Assembly: GCA_020284085.1 (NCBI GenBank)
Contig: JACEVL010000482.1
Location: 112,001 to 176,000 of the forward strand
Origin: Aporrectodea caliginosa
Lineage: Eukaryota; Annelida; Clitellata; Crassiclitellata; Lumbricidae
DNA: 64,000 nt
Direction: 5' to 3'
Shown here: positions 11,730-26,100 of the stretch, piece after piece
Numbering within the stretch: position 1 is the stretch's first letter
How the letters are laid out: each line of letters begins with the position of its first letter
Position numbers and translations under genes: made by a program
Notes under the pieces: generated by a model
Databases searched by the model: none
Told to the model about the DNA's origin: nothing
What the model saw: only the letters and a program-made list of their open reading frames with translations

Positions 11730-11834
11730 CCGAGGGCTAGGATTTCTGGTTTCAATGCTGTAACTATAATTATAACGATTGGCTGCACAAACTTTCCATT
11801 TCCTTGTCTTTAGTTTGCGACTTGTAGCCGAAAG

Positions 11835-11970
11835 CAGTGGCGTAAATCATGGGAGCAAAGGGGGGACTGTCCCCCCAAAGTTTTGACTTAAGCCTTTTCC
11901 CCCCAAAAAAATCTGGCCCTCGTAGGTACTCTGTCCCCCCCCCAAAGTTATGTATAGATTTTCAGCTCTG
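11835..11970. mobile_element. hAT-type MITE, TSD GCCGAAAG (sister of 2426-2562)
   Basis: A 136-bp element starts CAGTGGCGTAAATCATGGG and ends GATTTTCAGCTCTG, with the perfect flanking duplication GCCGAAAG (11827-11834 and 11971-11978). It shares its interior (CCCCCCAAAGTTTTGACTTAA, GGCCCTCGTAGGTACTCTGT) with the copy at 2426-2562. Confidence 0.9.
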
Positions 11971-12440
11971 GCCGAAAGGTTAATGTTCCCTTCTTAAAAT
12001 CTGGTGCTGAGTAATTGCGGAAATTTATATTATAGGCCCAGACAACAACCTAGGTTATTAGGTATTAGGCCGATGTCCCGCTTAGCAGCGTGATTGGCCT
12101 GCAAAACTATGTGAGCAACATACGTTCTTATTTATAGACCACTAACGGCCTTGGACCAAATGGTTTAGTCCCCTTGTTAGAAGACAAGTGCTTTATGTCA
12201 TGCGGCACTTTACGATAAGCCCGATCAGCATTAGCAATGCGCATGCGCAGCCATTTCAGTTCTACTTCCGGGGTGAAGGTCACCGTTCACAAACAAACAG
12301 AATGCTGCCGTTAGCGACGTTGTTATGATCTAGATTTGACGCAAATATTTGATATTATTCGTTACTAGTTTATAGAAAATTTCTATATATATTATAGAGT
12401 TTATTATTATTTAACCGGTATCTCATGCGCAATTAAGTGC

Positions 12441-12621
12441 ATGTGCGCGGTTGTTAATTGCGGGAGAGGAGATTATCAGCTGTGCCGCTGGAGAAAGACA
12501 ACCTGCGAAGTCCAGAGTTGCAACAAGGGTGTTGCTAACGGTTTATGTCCAGCGCCATTTGAACTGTTTACATTCCTTCAAACCCAAAGGGATGTCCGTA
12601 CGTCTGTCATGGACAAAATTG
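12441..12621 (+). CDS. THAP-like zinc-finger protein, first coding exon only
   Basis: From the ATG at 12441 the frame reads MCAVVNCGRGDYQLCRWRK, then TTCEVQSCNKG, then LCPAPFELFTF, and ends at a good donor, ATTG/GTAAGATA (phase 1). The pattern C-x4-C, basic W, C-x3-4-C/H, then C-P-PFELF-F resembles the N-terminus of a THAP-related family I recall from marine invertebrate genomes, usually followed by a W and a later C-x2-H in the next exon. One expected position is Cys (QSC) where the family often has His. I could not find the next exon with confidence (candidate acceptor near 13020). It could be a live gene, a domesticated transposase or a fragment. The family call is from memory. Confidence 0.35.
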
Positions 12622-14840
12622 GTAAGATATTAACTATTCTTTCTTTGTTTCACTTAACTGAATTCCTGTTGTCTAGCGGTATGCAAAGACGCATTTTATC
12701 TGTGGCCGTCCCACCCTGGCCAGATCTATCTATTGGTCAGTTTCACTGTATGCATCCTTCTAATTATTCTAATAATGATAGGTTCTAGCGTTGAAATAGT
12801 CACAGTATGTCTTAAAACTCTTTTTTCACTACTCTAACCTATACAGTATATCAACCAGATGCACACAAACATTGCCTACACTTTCCTTTCACAGACAGAA
12901 TAAACCATTTTAATTTCGGCATGTATTTTTTTCTTATTTGCAAACGTACATATCTACATATCTATATGGATACTTTGTTCACCAAGAGGCTTAAGAATAA
13001 ACTATTGAAATTATAGCCAGGGTCTATTACAACCAGAAGAAAATGTACTGGATCATCTGCAGTCATCATTACTACATATGCAACTATCTCAAGTTAATAG
13101 GAAAGCTGTTAGTGGAAACATATCGACAGTTTTTACACATATCTTGATCTACAGTAATGATTATTTGCTGTGATATTGTTATTATTAGCAATTAAACATT
13201 GTTTCATTGATGACTTCAGCTATGCAGTGCAGGTTAAAATATGAAGACTTCCACTGAAACACAACATCTTCCACCAAAAAGTCAAACTGGATGCGGAATC
13301 TGGTGCAGAGTTTGGCTGGAATATTTCAAGACAATCCAGGTTCCATGACACAAGATCCATCTGATGATGTCGATTCTATTGTCAGAGACATGATAGATTA
13401 CACAGTTCTTAACAACTGTAACGTCACCTCAAATGAACCAATGTTTTCAGTATTTAGTAAAAACACTGCATTTTATGATGTTTAATCAGCATTATTTTGT
13501 GTTAAAGTAGCGATTTCACATAAATAATATTCTTGTGTATTAAGCTCTAGCCTCTAGTTTAATATGTTTAACAACACTGCAGTTTAAATTATATTTATTC
13601 ATTCATTCCGAGAATTAATATATTCAAGGGGCTGTCCATCAATTATGTAAAAAATTATCTTGTAATTAAACTAGCCGTTAAATCTGGGAGGGTGAGTTCA
13701 CTTGCTGTGCAGAAAGAGCTTTGATGATAAACCGCATTTTCAAACTGAGAATGATTTTGAACCAATTTGTCCACAGAATGTGTTGCCTTCAATGGCGCGG
13801 CAAAATGACAAAGAATTGAACAGTCGCCACGGCGCAGACTGTGCCTGTGTAGCTGCTGTCCGACAATGGTAGCGAGGCTTCCTTATAACCATGTCTTTTG
13901 CCACAACAGGTTCTACGCTCTTGACAGATGGTGCCATCCAATGGCAATGGTTGACTGTTGATGTACATGGCTTCATTGTTGTCAGTCCCTGTTGCCAAGC
14001 AATAATCAAGCTTGAATAGCAGGGCTCCAACATGATTGCATGTCGATTCGGGTCTAAAATTTAAACCAACACAGCAAATTCATTTATATGCAAACTGTAA
14101 CAATGTAAAAACGGAAATGGTAAGCAAACATGAAAACACGCATCCAGACACGCCCAGCCCCTCCCCAATATGGATATGCACATCCATCTTTTCTTCTGTG
14201 AAGTTATATTCAAAATTCAAATACTCCCAACAGTATTTTATTATATGAAAACTGTTAGCAATCATAACATGTCATAAAGATTTCATATGAAAGACTGCAG
14301 CATCCTAGGTTTTATTTAGATGCCACTTATAAAAGTGCTTTACAACAGAATGCACATATAAATGCCCTACGCTGCAAAACAGGAGCAATAGGCACTTTCA
14401 CAGCACCAGTAGGCTATTCTCAAGAATCGCCCAAAGTTTGTGAGGTATTTCCAGAATCCGTTGTGATGGCATATATTCTGTCATCAAGATGAAGAGAGGG
14501 CTTTCATATGATATACTATTTGGAATGAATAAAATACCAACCTTCTTTGTAATCATTGGCTAGTCTGGATAGCAGCGCTCGTTGGTCGTGATCGATATAT
14601 TGACGTAGTTACAGAATGCCAGTTCGTAACTCCTGTGGACTCGGGCAGCTGTCCCTCGTGTAGATTGTTCGGATCCGGAAGCGTGTAAGTCAACCATTCG
14701 ATTCAATCGTAAACATAACAGGGTCTTAAGCAGGGAAAAGGTAGATTTCTTGTCGACATCGACCATGCCGTCCACATATGCAGCAACAGCCGACAATTAT
14801 TGCTGATATATCGCAAATGCAACAGCCACGAGTTTATGTT
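12622..14840. other. Unresolved, no gene model
   Basis: Several 60-100 codon open frames occur (13291-13485 +, 13789-13998 -, 14560-14796 -), but none has a recognised motif with matching splice sites. The minus-strand frame at 13789-13998 has a Cys-rich stretch (GTICQERRTCCGKRHGYKE) and is the most protein-like. Confidence 0.35.
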
Positions 14841-14841
14841 T

Positions 14842-14958
14842 TACATGGCTGTCTGTTCTGTTAGTAGTTAAGATTTAAATTGCATAACATGTAAATGTAC
14901 AGCGCAGTGCGTTTGTCAGGCGCTTAATAAAGAAAAGATTATTATTATTATTATTATT
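14842..14958 (+). repeat. tRNA-derived SINE family A, 5'-truncated copy
   Basis: Carries the family body CTGTCTGTTCTGTTAG, GCATAACATGTAAATGTACA, GCGCAGTGCGTTTGTCAGGCGC and TTAATAAAGAAAAG followed by an (ATT)n tail. The tRNA head is missing. Other copies are at 18096-18323, 24018-24240, 39905-40200 and 52562-52904. Confidence 0.85.
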
Positions 14959-15944
14959 GTTTAACTCGACAAGTATTCTTGTGGCTTCTGTATGTTCTAA
15001 ATTTCTTCAAATCATCTACCTTCCAAGGCTTCGATCGATTAAAGTCATCCACTCCGAACGATTCGTCTAACCTAAACGCCATGCATAACTCTTGTTTATG
15101 AACGGCGACCTTGACCTTTCCCGTCATGCCTTGCGGGGAAAATTAATGCTGATCTGGCTTATTGAGTTGACGGTATATGCAGAAAATCGCACGCAGTGGA
15201 GTAAGAAGTCTTGTAAAATACATTGAAAGGGTTGAATTTGGGTTTACTTTAAACTCCAGTTTAATTTTACCACCTCAGTACTTTTAAAAGTTGTAGAGGC
15301 AAGATTATCATTATTCTTGCCTTCACTGCACTGTGATATTACCATCGACGTATATTGTTATGATGAACGTGGCTCTTACTCCGTACTCCGTAAAAAACCA
15401 CATTTAACATCATGAGACTACGCAGACATATTTTTCTTAATTTTTCTGTTATGCGCTTTCGTGCAAGATTTCTATTTTGTTTAGGCGCGCTGTAAATGAC
15501 AGTTTAATAATAATAAGCATCATAATACTGTATCCCGTGTAGTCAGATTGGTCAGAGTCGACCTTCCTTGATCCATAGTCCATGCTGTAAAGGGGCGGCA
15601 ACAGAGGGTTGAGCAAAGTCTGAGACACGTGTTTGATGGTCCGTCTGCAGGTCAACGTGGTCAACGTAGTTGGGAACCGCATAACATCAGTCCAGAACAT
15701 TCGTAAGCGACTATTGATCTCGCATTATCCAGCATATAGTTTCTGCAGCGTACTGCGAGTAGGCTTAGCGGATAATTTAGGGGAGCGTTTTATGGCGCAT
15801 TTCTGTTGAGTATTGCGTTACATCAGTTTTTAGGCAAGTATGATTTCTTGTAGAAAAGGGTGCATAAGAATATGCGTGTTTAGACTTGTGTTATGTCTAT
15901 TGGAGCATTGTTACATAATATACTGCTGTTGATACCTGCCCTAC

Positions 15945-16740
15945 TCAGTAAAATTCTAGACTTACTGGCATAGCTGATGAACAATTTAAATATGCTTGCC
16001 TGTGTACGGCTCGGAGCATAATCAGAAGGAACCTGGGTAGACTGCAGGTATGAAGTTGCTTTATCAGCAGGTGTTTCCTATTTGGAAGGAGTGTTGCAGA
16101 CCACTCAGTGATGTCCAGTTTTGAAGCACGGGTCTTCATGGCATTTTCATTGGCTGGTGGAAAAGCTTGGCCCTTTGCCATGTCCCAGACTCAACTTCAC
16201 AGAGCAGAAATTCAAATCATAGTTGTTGTTTTTTTAGTTTTTTCACTATTTGAATCATTTCTATTGTGTAGAGGAATGTGTTGGCAAGCATAGCTAAGAA
16301 GTGAATGAACTTTGAAAGTTGCATATGTGTGCCTGTCAGGTGTAAATAAAGGCTACTTATAAATTACTTACAAATAGGGAATCATGGATAGGGAGAGATC
16401 TGGCCAGTACTTGTTTATTCTGACCAGGCCTTTTTAAAAGTAAGTAGTCAACAGATATCCAGAGGTTGATTAAATGTTTGGGCTGAAATACATCATGCAT
16501 TTGGCATGACTTTGGAAACTGCCAGTTGTCCAAGATGACAACTCTCTCCTCTTTAGCCAGTTTTGTTCCTCTTGTTGAAATATTGCGGGGTCTTTTGCTG
16601 CAAACTTATATGGCCCCTTTATGGCAATGCACAAACCATCAATCGAACATTCCTTCGGAGCAAAACTTAATTTCAAGATTGTAATCCTTTTCCTTTCTTT
16701 AAACTCCTGAGTCATTCTTTGCATTGCAATGTGCAAGAAG
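15945..16740 (-). pseudogene. Unidentified protein-like remnant (possible transposon protein)
   Basis: Two minus-strand open frames, 16470-16736 (with FAPKECSIDGLCIAIKGPY and NWLKRRELSSWTTGSFQSHA) and 15945-16181 (with FPPANENAMKTRASKLDI), read like a diverged protein rather than noise. They lack introns with clear splice sites and I do not recognise the family. A decayed transposase or LINE ORF is likely. Function unknown. Confidence 0.25.
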
Positions 16741-17103
16741 ATACTTTATTTACATAGAATTTTAAAGCCACTCTGTCAAGATCCATAAGAGACAGACCTA
16801 GCATGTTAAGGATATGTCGTTCGTAACGTCAGACTCCAGTTCATTGGTTGAAATAAGGAAATGAAGTATTTGGGATGAAGGCATGAAAGAGGGAGTGGAA
16901 AAACAAAGGAAAATGGTGGATAAAGAGCCTAAAGGAGGTATATGGTAAGGTTGATATATTGATCATTGGAGACATTAAACATTGTAGCCTGTCTATTAAG
17001 CATATGATTATTATATTACTGTAATGTAAATTCAGATTAACTTGATTAGCAAGATGCATCTGAAGTTAAATAAGTTTTACAAAATGTCTTCTTTTAGGAA
17101 ATC

Positions 17104-20100
17104 ATGCTGAAAGGTAGACCTGGCTTTCATTTTGAGAACTGGGCAAAGACGTATGGCTGTGATCCTGAACTTTACTTTGAGCCGACCAATGAATCAGAAG
17201 TTCGACAGGTGGCTTTTCGTTTCTTAATTCTCAAAAAGTTATGCAAACAGTTGAGCAATCCTCAAAAAGTTATGGTTACATAACTTTTATAGTGTTATGA
17301 CCGTTTCGTTCGAAACTCCATGGTTACAACAACGTTTGTTTAACTTAGCTCTGTGATCTTTTATGCGTTATATCGTAATCGTAATCTCCAAACTTCTAAA
17401 GCGCCACTCGAAAGCCAAGCACAGGGCACCAGCTTATTCACGAGCGCTGCGTCTAGTCAGAGGGATTGTCCAAAAGAGTAGTCCGAGGAGGGTCCGAGTC
17501 CGGTTTCCAGAGGATCAGAGAGGACAGCAGATGTTAAGGCAGATGTTTAGGTCGAGGATTGTGTACTTTTAATAACTTTGATCATTTCTTTATATTGTGT
17601 TATTAAATCTAATGTTATTCTTTTCTAAGCTTGTGACTATTAAAAAGAACTGATGCCAAACGAATGACAATTCCTTATTCAAAGTACTTGTCCAAAGTTA
17701 TTGGTCAGTTCTTAGCTCTCACGGAAGCCTAATAATTATGACAGAGATAGCCTTTTTTGTTTCACTAGCTCAGCATCAATCAGTGGTGCATGCCAGGCAA
17801 GTGTGCATAGAGCACATGGTCAAGGTCATTACGTGGTAGCCTGTTTAGTAGAGACTTGAACCACCTACATACCTGACTGTACAAGGTGATTGTTTGACGA
17901 AGTGGGCACAGTGTCACAATAACCTGTTATCTTGACATTTTTTATTTTGTCATCTAATGTAGATCGTTTGTCTTCTATCTGCATGTGACATGTCATGCTA
18001 TCTGCGTTCTGTGAATGGTATAATTTTCCAAGTATTCAAGTGGCCTATCAGTCCAGATTTTGTGGCATCTGCTTAGATAATGGTTTCTTTTACTTAATAA
18101 TAATTTTTAATAATAATCTTTTCTTTATTAAGCGCCTGACAAACGCACTGCACTGTACATTTACATGTTATGCAATTTAAATCTGAACTACTAACAGAAC
18201 AGACAGCCTGCAATACAACGGCGCTAATAGCAGCCTACAAAGCATATCCGCCCTACGGGATTCGAACTCGGTACCTCTCGCTCTCCATGCCTGTGTGTGT
18301 TATCCAATGCGCTATCGGGCCCCCTCTTCATTTTTTATATTTGGGCATTTTATCCTCACGGTCCTTGCAGGCTGTCATCGGCTCACTCAGCCCTCAGCCA
18401 TCAATGGCTCAGGGAGTTGTTAGTGAAGGACTTGCCCCAGACTGTAACCATCTTAGGGGAGGCTTCAACCTGTACTTTATGCATTTCAAGTCAAGCGCTG
18501 TATTACCATCGGCTACTGAATCCCATGTTAGATCAATCAGTTAATCAATCAATCACCGTAAACTTGATATAGCGCCATTTCAAAGATACCTACTCAGCCC
18601 AGTCACGGCCGAAAAGAACAGTTTTCAGAGATAAGTAAAAGGCCGCGAAATTTATCCTTTGTAGCAAATGTAGCTCCAATGGAAGGCCGTTCCAAATGTT
18701 CGGACCCACATAGATAGCATCATAGCCATGCATGCACTGATGCACTGCTGGTCCTTAAAGGTATTACATAAATATGCCAATAAGTATGTTTCATTCTTTT
18801 TTTAGGTGTTACATTTGGCCAAGTTGAACAAAAAGTCAGTGAAGGTGATTGGTAATCACCATTCTCCTTCAGACATTGCATGCACCCGCGACTACATGGT
18901 CTCACTGAAACATCTCAACCGAGTCTTAGAGGTGAAAAACTTTCAAATGATGAATAAACTGTTTACACTCGCCATTCTGAAAATATATCTGGCTTTTGGC
19001 TTTTTGGTTTTGATGTGCCTTCATTGCTAGAGTTGTCTATCGTATTTGATCATGCTATGCAGTTTGAACTGTGACCTTACATAATTATATGATTCTTTCA
19101 ACAGACTTTCACATGATAAGAAACTCTACATTTGCTATTCTGAAAATTTCATGTGGAGCCATTTTGTTTTGCTGGTTCGATATAGAATCAATGACCTCAT
19201 GTAATAGCGTACTAGCAGAGTATTGCATCTCCTAAGACAATAAATATACTGTCTGTTTTGATTACAAAATCATCAGAAACGTGAAAAGCAGATTGTTTTA
19301 ATGCAAACAACTTCATGATCTTACAGCTAAAGTGAAAGTATTTTTATTTAAAGTAAAATTTCTTAGATATATTTGGCAACACATTACTTGATTCATTTCT
19401 TACAATAAGGTGAACGCTGATGAGAAAACGGTGAAGGTTGAAGCAGGAATTCTCTTGTCTCGACTCAACAAAATCCTCGACGACAATGGCCTGGCGCTAA
19501 GCGTGTATGCATGAACTTATTCATTCAGATGTTCTTTTATTCAGAATATAATATTACATATGGTAATTAACACAATTTATGCATCTTTGACTGATCGGTC
19601 AAAAATGTGGAGTGCATTTCTAAGAAATATGTCTTGTATTTCAAATGATTTTCTCTAAATTTAAAATAGTTTTGCATTTCATAAAAATATGTGATGCATT
19701 TCTTCTGCTTTGGTATTTTAACTTGCTGTATTTTCTTGATTAACTACGCTTGTATTCGCCTGTTTGGTTTTGCTGGCCTCTAGAATTGGGCATAAATGTA
19801 AAAACCTTGCAGCTAATAAAAGTATTTTGTTTACTTGCCTAATTATCAATGATTTCGAATTTATTTGTTATTTGTTTTGCATAGTCTTACAGTTGCGGAA
19901 AAATTTTCTTACTTTTACCCCCATGTCCGAAGTTTGAATCCTAGTGCGTTGTGTAACATGGGCACATCTAGGGGGGGGTTTATGGGTTCAAACCCTCCCC
20001 CAAATAAATAATTGCCAAAAGAACACTTAACTTTTCAAAACTGACCCCTTACTCTGCGACCACGTCCAATGGAAGCCCCTCCCCAAATGGAAACCCACAA

Positions 20101-23100
20101 AAAAATTGTTCCTGGCTATGCCCTTGTCATGTAAAATGTTTCAACTTGTGCACCCACCATAACCTTACTTCTTGATTATCTGATTGAGCGGTGGGATGAA
20201 TTTGTGGTTACATTGTCCACTATACACCTAAATATATTCTGGTTAACAGACTTGGATCAGTTTCTGGCATCTCGTTGGCTGGAGCAATCTCAACTGGAAC
20301 GCATGGAACAGGGAAGAACTTTTCGATTCTCAGTGGTTATGTGAGTTAACTTCTCCGTTAAAACAAATTCTTTGTTTAGCTCTATATCTATATAGTTGCA
20401 CGACATATTCTGCAACCTAAGGGGTTATTTTACCCTTAGAGTATCTAACGAAATATAACTGATAGAGACTTGGTGTTTGTGTCTATGAAAGGTATTCGGG
20501 GTAAAAAAGTGAAAGGAACTATTTGTAACATTGTAGGACAATTGGATGCCCTTCATTTTCAAGGTCATTGGACCCATATTGTCAAATATTAATATCTCGG
20601 TATCTGTAAGGCACAAAGAGAAACTCAATCGAAGATTGGTTTGCCGAGGTTGTGGATATCCAACAGAGTCATAATCAACTACGTTGGATGACCTTATAGT
20701 TCAAGTGTTAGAGATGTTTATTTCATGGTTTGCGGTGTCGATGAATCCAGAGAAGGTATATGCAACATTGTTAAACCATCAGAATTTAGGGTCACTTATT
20801 ATAGATCATGGAATGTTTTTACTGCAGTGTGGCAGGCATGTGTCTTTTGGATTCCTTGTAGCACAAAACCGTAGTCTGGTTTCTTTTGTCATATTCTATT
20901 GTTTTCCTAAAATTCTTTTTTCCTGTGAAAGAGACTTGTATATTTGTCTACATTCTTGCCTCGCAAATTCTTACCTACTTACAAACCTTGCCTATATGCC
21001 AGCCAGCCTAGCTATGGTACTTATCTACCTTTAGACTTGTAAATGCTACTTGTCTACCTGCATAATGGGTAGGTAATAAAAAAAACATTTTCACTGTTGT
21101 ATTAGATGACTGTTTTAAGTGATTTCATTTAAAAGATACATAGTCAGAGAAAGAATAGTGAAAATTTCTTTGAATTCCATATTCCCAATCATGTGTAGAT
21201 TGTGGAGATGGAATTGCTGACTAGTGATGGACAGCAGAGAACTTTATCCAAGGAAAAGGATGCGGACATCTTCTTGGCAGCAGCGTTATCTCTCGGATCG
21301 CTTGGCATCATAACGAAAATAACACTACAGTGTGAACCTGCCTACCAACTACAGGAAGTTAAATATGGAGTGAAACTACAACAGGTGTGTTTTCATTAGA
21401 TACACAGGGACGTAACTAGCGTTGGGCGTGGGGGTGCTTAAGCCCCCAAACGATGCTGAAGCCCCCCAAATGAATCAAGCCCCCAGCTCCACTATAGGCT
21501 CAGGCTACCGCACTCACCATGTTCAAGGCTTAAAGCCCCCCCCAAACGAAAAGTCCTAGTTATGCCACTGTAGATACACCAAGGCTCTTTTAATAATACA
21601 CATTATTGTAATGTTGTTTCTGGTATAATGCCATCATGGATATGTATCGAAAATTGTTTTCGGCTTTAGAAGAAGTAGAACAGTCCCTTGAGCTAAACCT
21701 TGGAGGCAGCCATGGCTATGAAGTGTTGGCAACTTAATATGATGGTGGGCGCCACTTGATCTTAGAGTTTATTACAGTTTATTCAGAATCGAACAGTAAA
21801 ACAATCGATGATCAAAGTACATAGTAAGTTATACAGTCTAAGAATTGTTCTGTGTGGTAAACGATTCAATGGGGAGAAAAAGCTGACTCAGCTTATCTAG
21901 TCCTCCCCATAATATTATGTTAGCAATAGAATATTCCATCAACAAGATGTACTGTGATCGTATGTGACCAAACGTATGAGACAATGAAACACAACTGTTC
22001 GAGTGTCCAACAATAGTTAGTGAATGCAGTCAGTACAAATCTATCAAATAATTTTTATAAGCACTTTTAAACGCTATTAATTAATGTGACTCTTCCCACT
22101 GACACTTTGGTGACTGTGTTGTTTGTATAGCCTAGATCATTGTGGACACACAGGGAGCAGAAAGTTTTAAAACTTATTTCTGCCCTGAGTATTTAAATTT
22201 AAAATTCCTGATTTCTTGGTGGAAACTGCAGTCTGGCCACTATTACCAATAGCATTTGTGATCTGCACCATTGTGTTTTATCTTGCTGAATTTTAAAAAT
22301 ACATATCCAGCACATTTTGAATGATCAAAGTTCTTTAAATTGGCCATTCCAGATGCTGGAAAACCTAGATGTTCATCGTTCGTCGTCTGATCATTTCCGT
22401 GCGATGTGGTACCCACACACAGACGATTGCCTCGTCTTCCATCTCTCCAGAACCACAAAGGTCAGTTCAAGTTCATCATCCGTACAAGAAGTAGATGCCA
22501 AAACTCTCAGTTGGGTGTAAATATGACAGCTCTAGGTTGTAAAGAACATGGCAGTAACCATTGTGCACCAAAACTAATCCATAATATTCGAGTCGATGTG
22601 GTGTGATTTTACTTTGTAGAAGTCTAACCAGCTACTGTAATTCATTTCTGTCCAGACATATGATGAATTTAACCAGGGCTTGATGTTCAGTGTCTTGGTT
22701 TTTTTTAAATTTATTTACTGGTTTGCAGATTTCTAATTTTTTTTACAATTCTGTTGCAGCCAGTGTCGAGGAAGTCCAGTTGGTTTTGGGACTACTTCAT
22801 CGGCTATGTTTTACTCCAGTTTCTCTATTGGATCAGGTATGCAAAACTTTGTCAGATACACTTTATAAGAATGTTGGCAGAGAAGGTAACTGAACTCGGC
22901 TTTTGCTAGAGAAGACGGTCGAAGCCACATTGGTTACATTTACAATGTGAGTGTGGGTTGTCAGCACTCACAACCATAACATTATTTTAAACTACTTTGA
23001 ATGGTCTTTCAGTGTGGTTGGTCTCTCATGGTTGTGTAGATTCCTCTCTTCGTTAATTTGGATAGTGATTTTTTGGTCCGTGTGGTCTGATTTCATGTGT

Positions 23101-26100
23101 GAGGAATGGCACTGAATACCTACTATGCGACTGTGCTTCATCTTATCTTGTGGATCAGTGTGTCTTGGTCTCTTCCATTCCTGGCCAAGGATTTCTTTGC
23201 TTTGTTGTGCAGGGTAACTTGATTTTCCCACCAACTTGAACTTCACAGCCCCATAGAGAAGTTTGTTGCTGTCGGCCTATCTATCTGGAATCAGCTGCTT
23301 TGTAACTTGCAACTTGTGCTTCTTGACCTTTCTTTGCCTTTTTTCAATAAGCGCTTTAAAACTATTCTATTCAATAATTTTCTTGTGTTATTCTTTCCTT
23401 TGTGGCTCTATACAAATTTGCAATTGCAATTACAACTATATTGTTCTATATCGAAAGTCTTTTAATGGCCTTGTTGGACATTAAATGACTTCGAAACTTC
23501 CTTTTGAAGGTTAAAAAGATGGACACAGTAACAACCATTTTGCCACCATGGGACCATGGCTGTTCATCATGATGTGAATATAAACTGTAAACTTCATGAG
23601 ATGCTTTGATTTGAACACTGGATGCAGAGGCAGAATGCAGATAGAATGCAGAGCAAGTAAACAGTTGACCACTGTCCAACCTTGGACTTTCATTTCTACT
23701 TGTTATATAAAAACATGTACTAATTAACCCATCCATAAGTAGCCATACTGTCAACTGTTATTGTTAACCTACAACGTTCTGCCTGTTGTTTTCTGAAATA
23801 TATACGAATATACATACTTTTTTCTCATTGCTTTTAGCTCTTTCATTCCGAGCATCGTTCCCTGGATCAACTGGGTGTACTACACCTATGTTCACAGCGC
23901 ACGCACAGAAGTGGTCGACCAAAGCCATCGCCTGTTCAACTTTGACTGTCTGTTCCAACAATATGTCATGGAGTTCGCAATACCTGTGTAAGTCCGCTTC
24001 TAACAGAGTTCTTATAAATAATAATAATAATAATCTTTTCTTTATTAAGCGCCTGACAAATGCACTGCGCTGTACATTTACATGTTATGCATTTTAAATC
24101 TTAACTACTAACAGAACGGACAGCCTGCAATACACGGCGCTAATAGCAGCCTACAAAGCATATCCGCCCAACGGGGGCTCGAACTCGGTACCTCTCACTC
24201 TCTGTGCCAGATGTTATTCAATGCGCTATCAGGCCCCCTTATGGTAAGGTAAGGTAACTCTGTGTCTTGTGTAATGTATAACAGAGCTAGAAACGTTACA
24301 AGATCTAAATATTTTAAGGTAATGTTATGTAAATAATAATAATAATGATATTCTTTATTATTTCAAGCCGACAAATGCAATATGATTACAAATCAGTATG
24401 AACGGATGATGACAAGTTACCGGTATTACAGGTGTTGAATTTAACTGTATACGTCATGCAAGGTCCCATCACGTCCTACTACTCATTTTACCAATTCCAT
24501 CTAGCGAATGATAGGCTGCGTGGACCTTTGGAGGATAGCGGGAACCGATCCCGCTTCCTACTGCTCTTCATGCCAGTGATGTTACCATTACTCTATGAAC
24601 CCCTCTTGTGCAATGTGCTATAGAAGTTCCAAGATGTGATTGTCTTGTGATATTTGTTTTTGTTTTGTTTCAGAGAGCAAACGGCTCTTGTTCTGTACAG
24701 GTTGAAAGCTTGGATTGACAATAATTTCTATGCGCATCTGCCTGTCGAAATACGTTTTGTGAAGGGTGACGATTTCTATCTCAGCCCTTCGTACAATATG
24801 GACACCTGCTACATCAACATCATCATGTACAGGTAGTAAAAAGCTAATTAATTATAGGCCTTAATGTATTTCAATTGCACTTAGTTGCACTGTATTATAA
24901 GAACTGGATAATTACAAAATTCTCTGGTTGATAGTGCTCAATATCTGCAGGTTTGAAAATGTAAATGTAATGCAATGCCAATGTAATGTAATGGACGATT
25001 ATGGCCGATGGAAACCTTCTCTAACTTTGGTTGCATCATTTGTACATACACAGAGTTGAATTTGTAGTTTTTTTATCAATGACCAGTTAGCAGGATTTCT
25101 TTGAGGCACTTGTGGTAAAGTTCACTATAGAGTACTCAGATGATAACATACATAGAAACTTACATATACTAAAGACCAGTAGATTCATAAAAACATGCAA
25201 ACCCTACGTTCTTTAGTCAGTATGTGATAGGCCACATGGTCTGTTAAACAGAGATAGAGAACTGAACGAGTGTTACCTATTGTATCAAAGGCCTTTCTCT
25301 TGTGTGTACTGTTAGTCCGACACATTAGGCCAACCACTAAGAACTGCATTACAGGAAAACTTCGAATGATAGAGACTGTGGAATTTTGAGTGAAGTGCTT
25401 GTTTTACTATTTGCAGACCCTACAACAAGAAGATACCGTTTGAAAAGTACTGGGAGGCCTACCAGGATATCATGATAAAGGCTGGTGGACGACCGCACTG
25501 GGCAAAGGTTTTAACATGTTTATTTGCTTTTCTTGAATGTTTATTCAGTCAGTGCATTTGCATGTACTTGTAATTGAAATTGTACATTTATACATCCCTG
25601 CCAGCAACTTAGACTTGTACATCCCTGCAACTTACTCACCCCTGCCACCCACTTAGAGCCCATATAGGACCAATATTCCCTTATGGGATCCATAGAGACC
25701 CCATATGGGTCCCATGTAATGCCAGGGAGCTGCTGACTAGGATGGTGCGTTTTCCAAAGAGTCTCGATGGTGCTTCGTAATAAACATTGTAATGACTGGA
25801 TTTTTAGTTGAATATGGAGTTTATAAATGGTCAGGAAGATTGTATCATAGGTTTCACTGTAACATGTTCCAGAAAGTGGGCCAAATTGAAATTGATTTAT
25901 AGTTTCACGTTTTTTGTGTAATTTGATTGTATAAATGTACAATTGTAGGGCCATTTCCTTCACTTGTTTGTTTATAAATCTGGGGTGTAATACTCAATTT
26001 TAACTTAGACACTTTACTACAAAGTCTTCTTTTGTACAAATGCAAAGAGTGTGTATTACAAAAAGCTCTGGATTTGGTCTTGCAGCATTTTAAATCACTG

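Noticed and set aside
20684..21034. 116-codon plus-strand frame in GULO intron 4
   Set aside because: Hydrophobic by AT-rich composition; no homology recognised and it lies inside a well-defined intron.
25541..25963. 140-codon minus-strand frame in the last GULO intron
   Set aside because: Overlaps the CCCATATGGG repeat and has no recognised motif.
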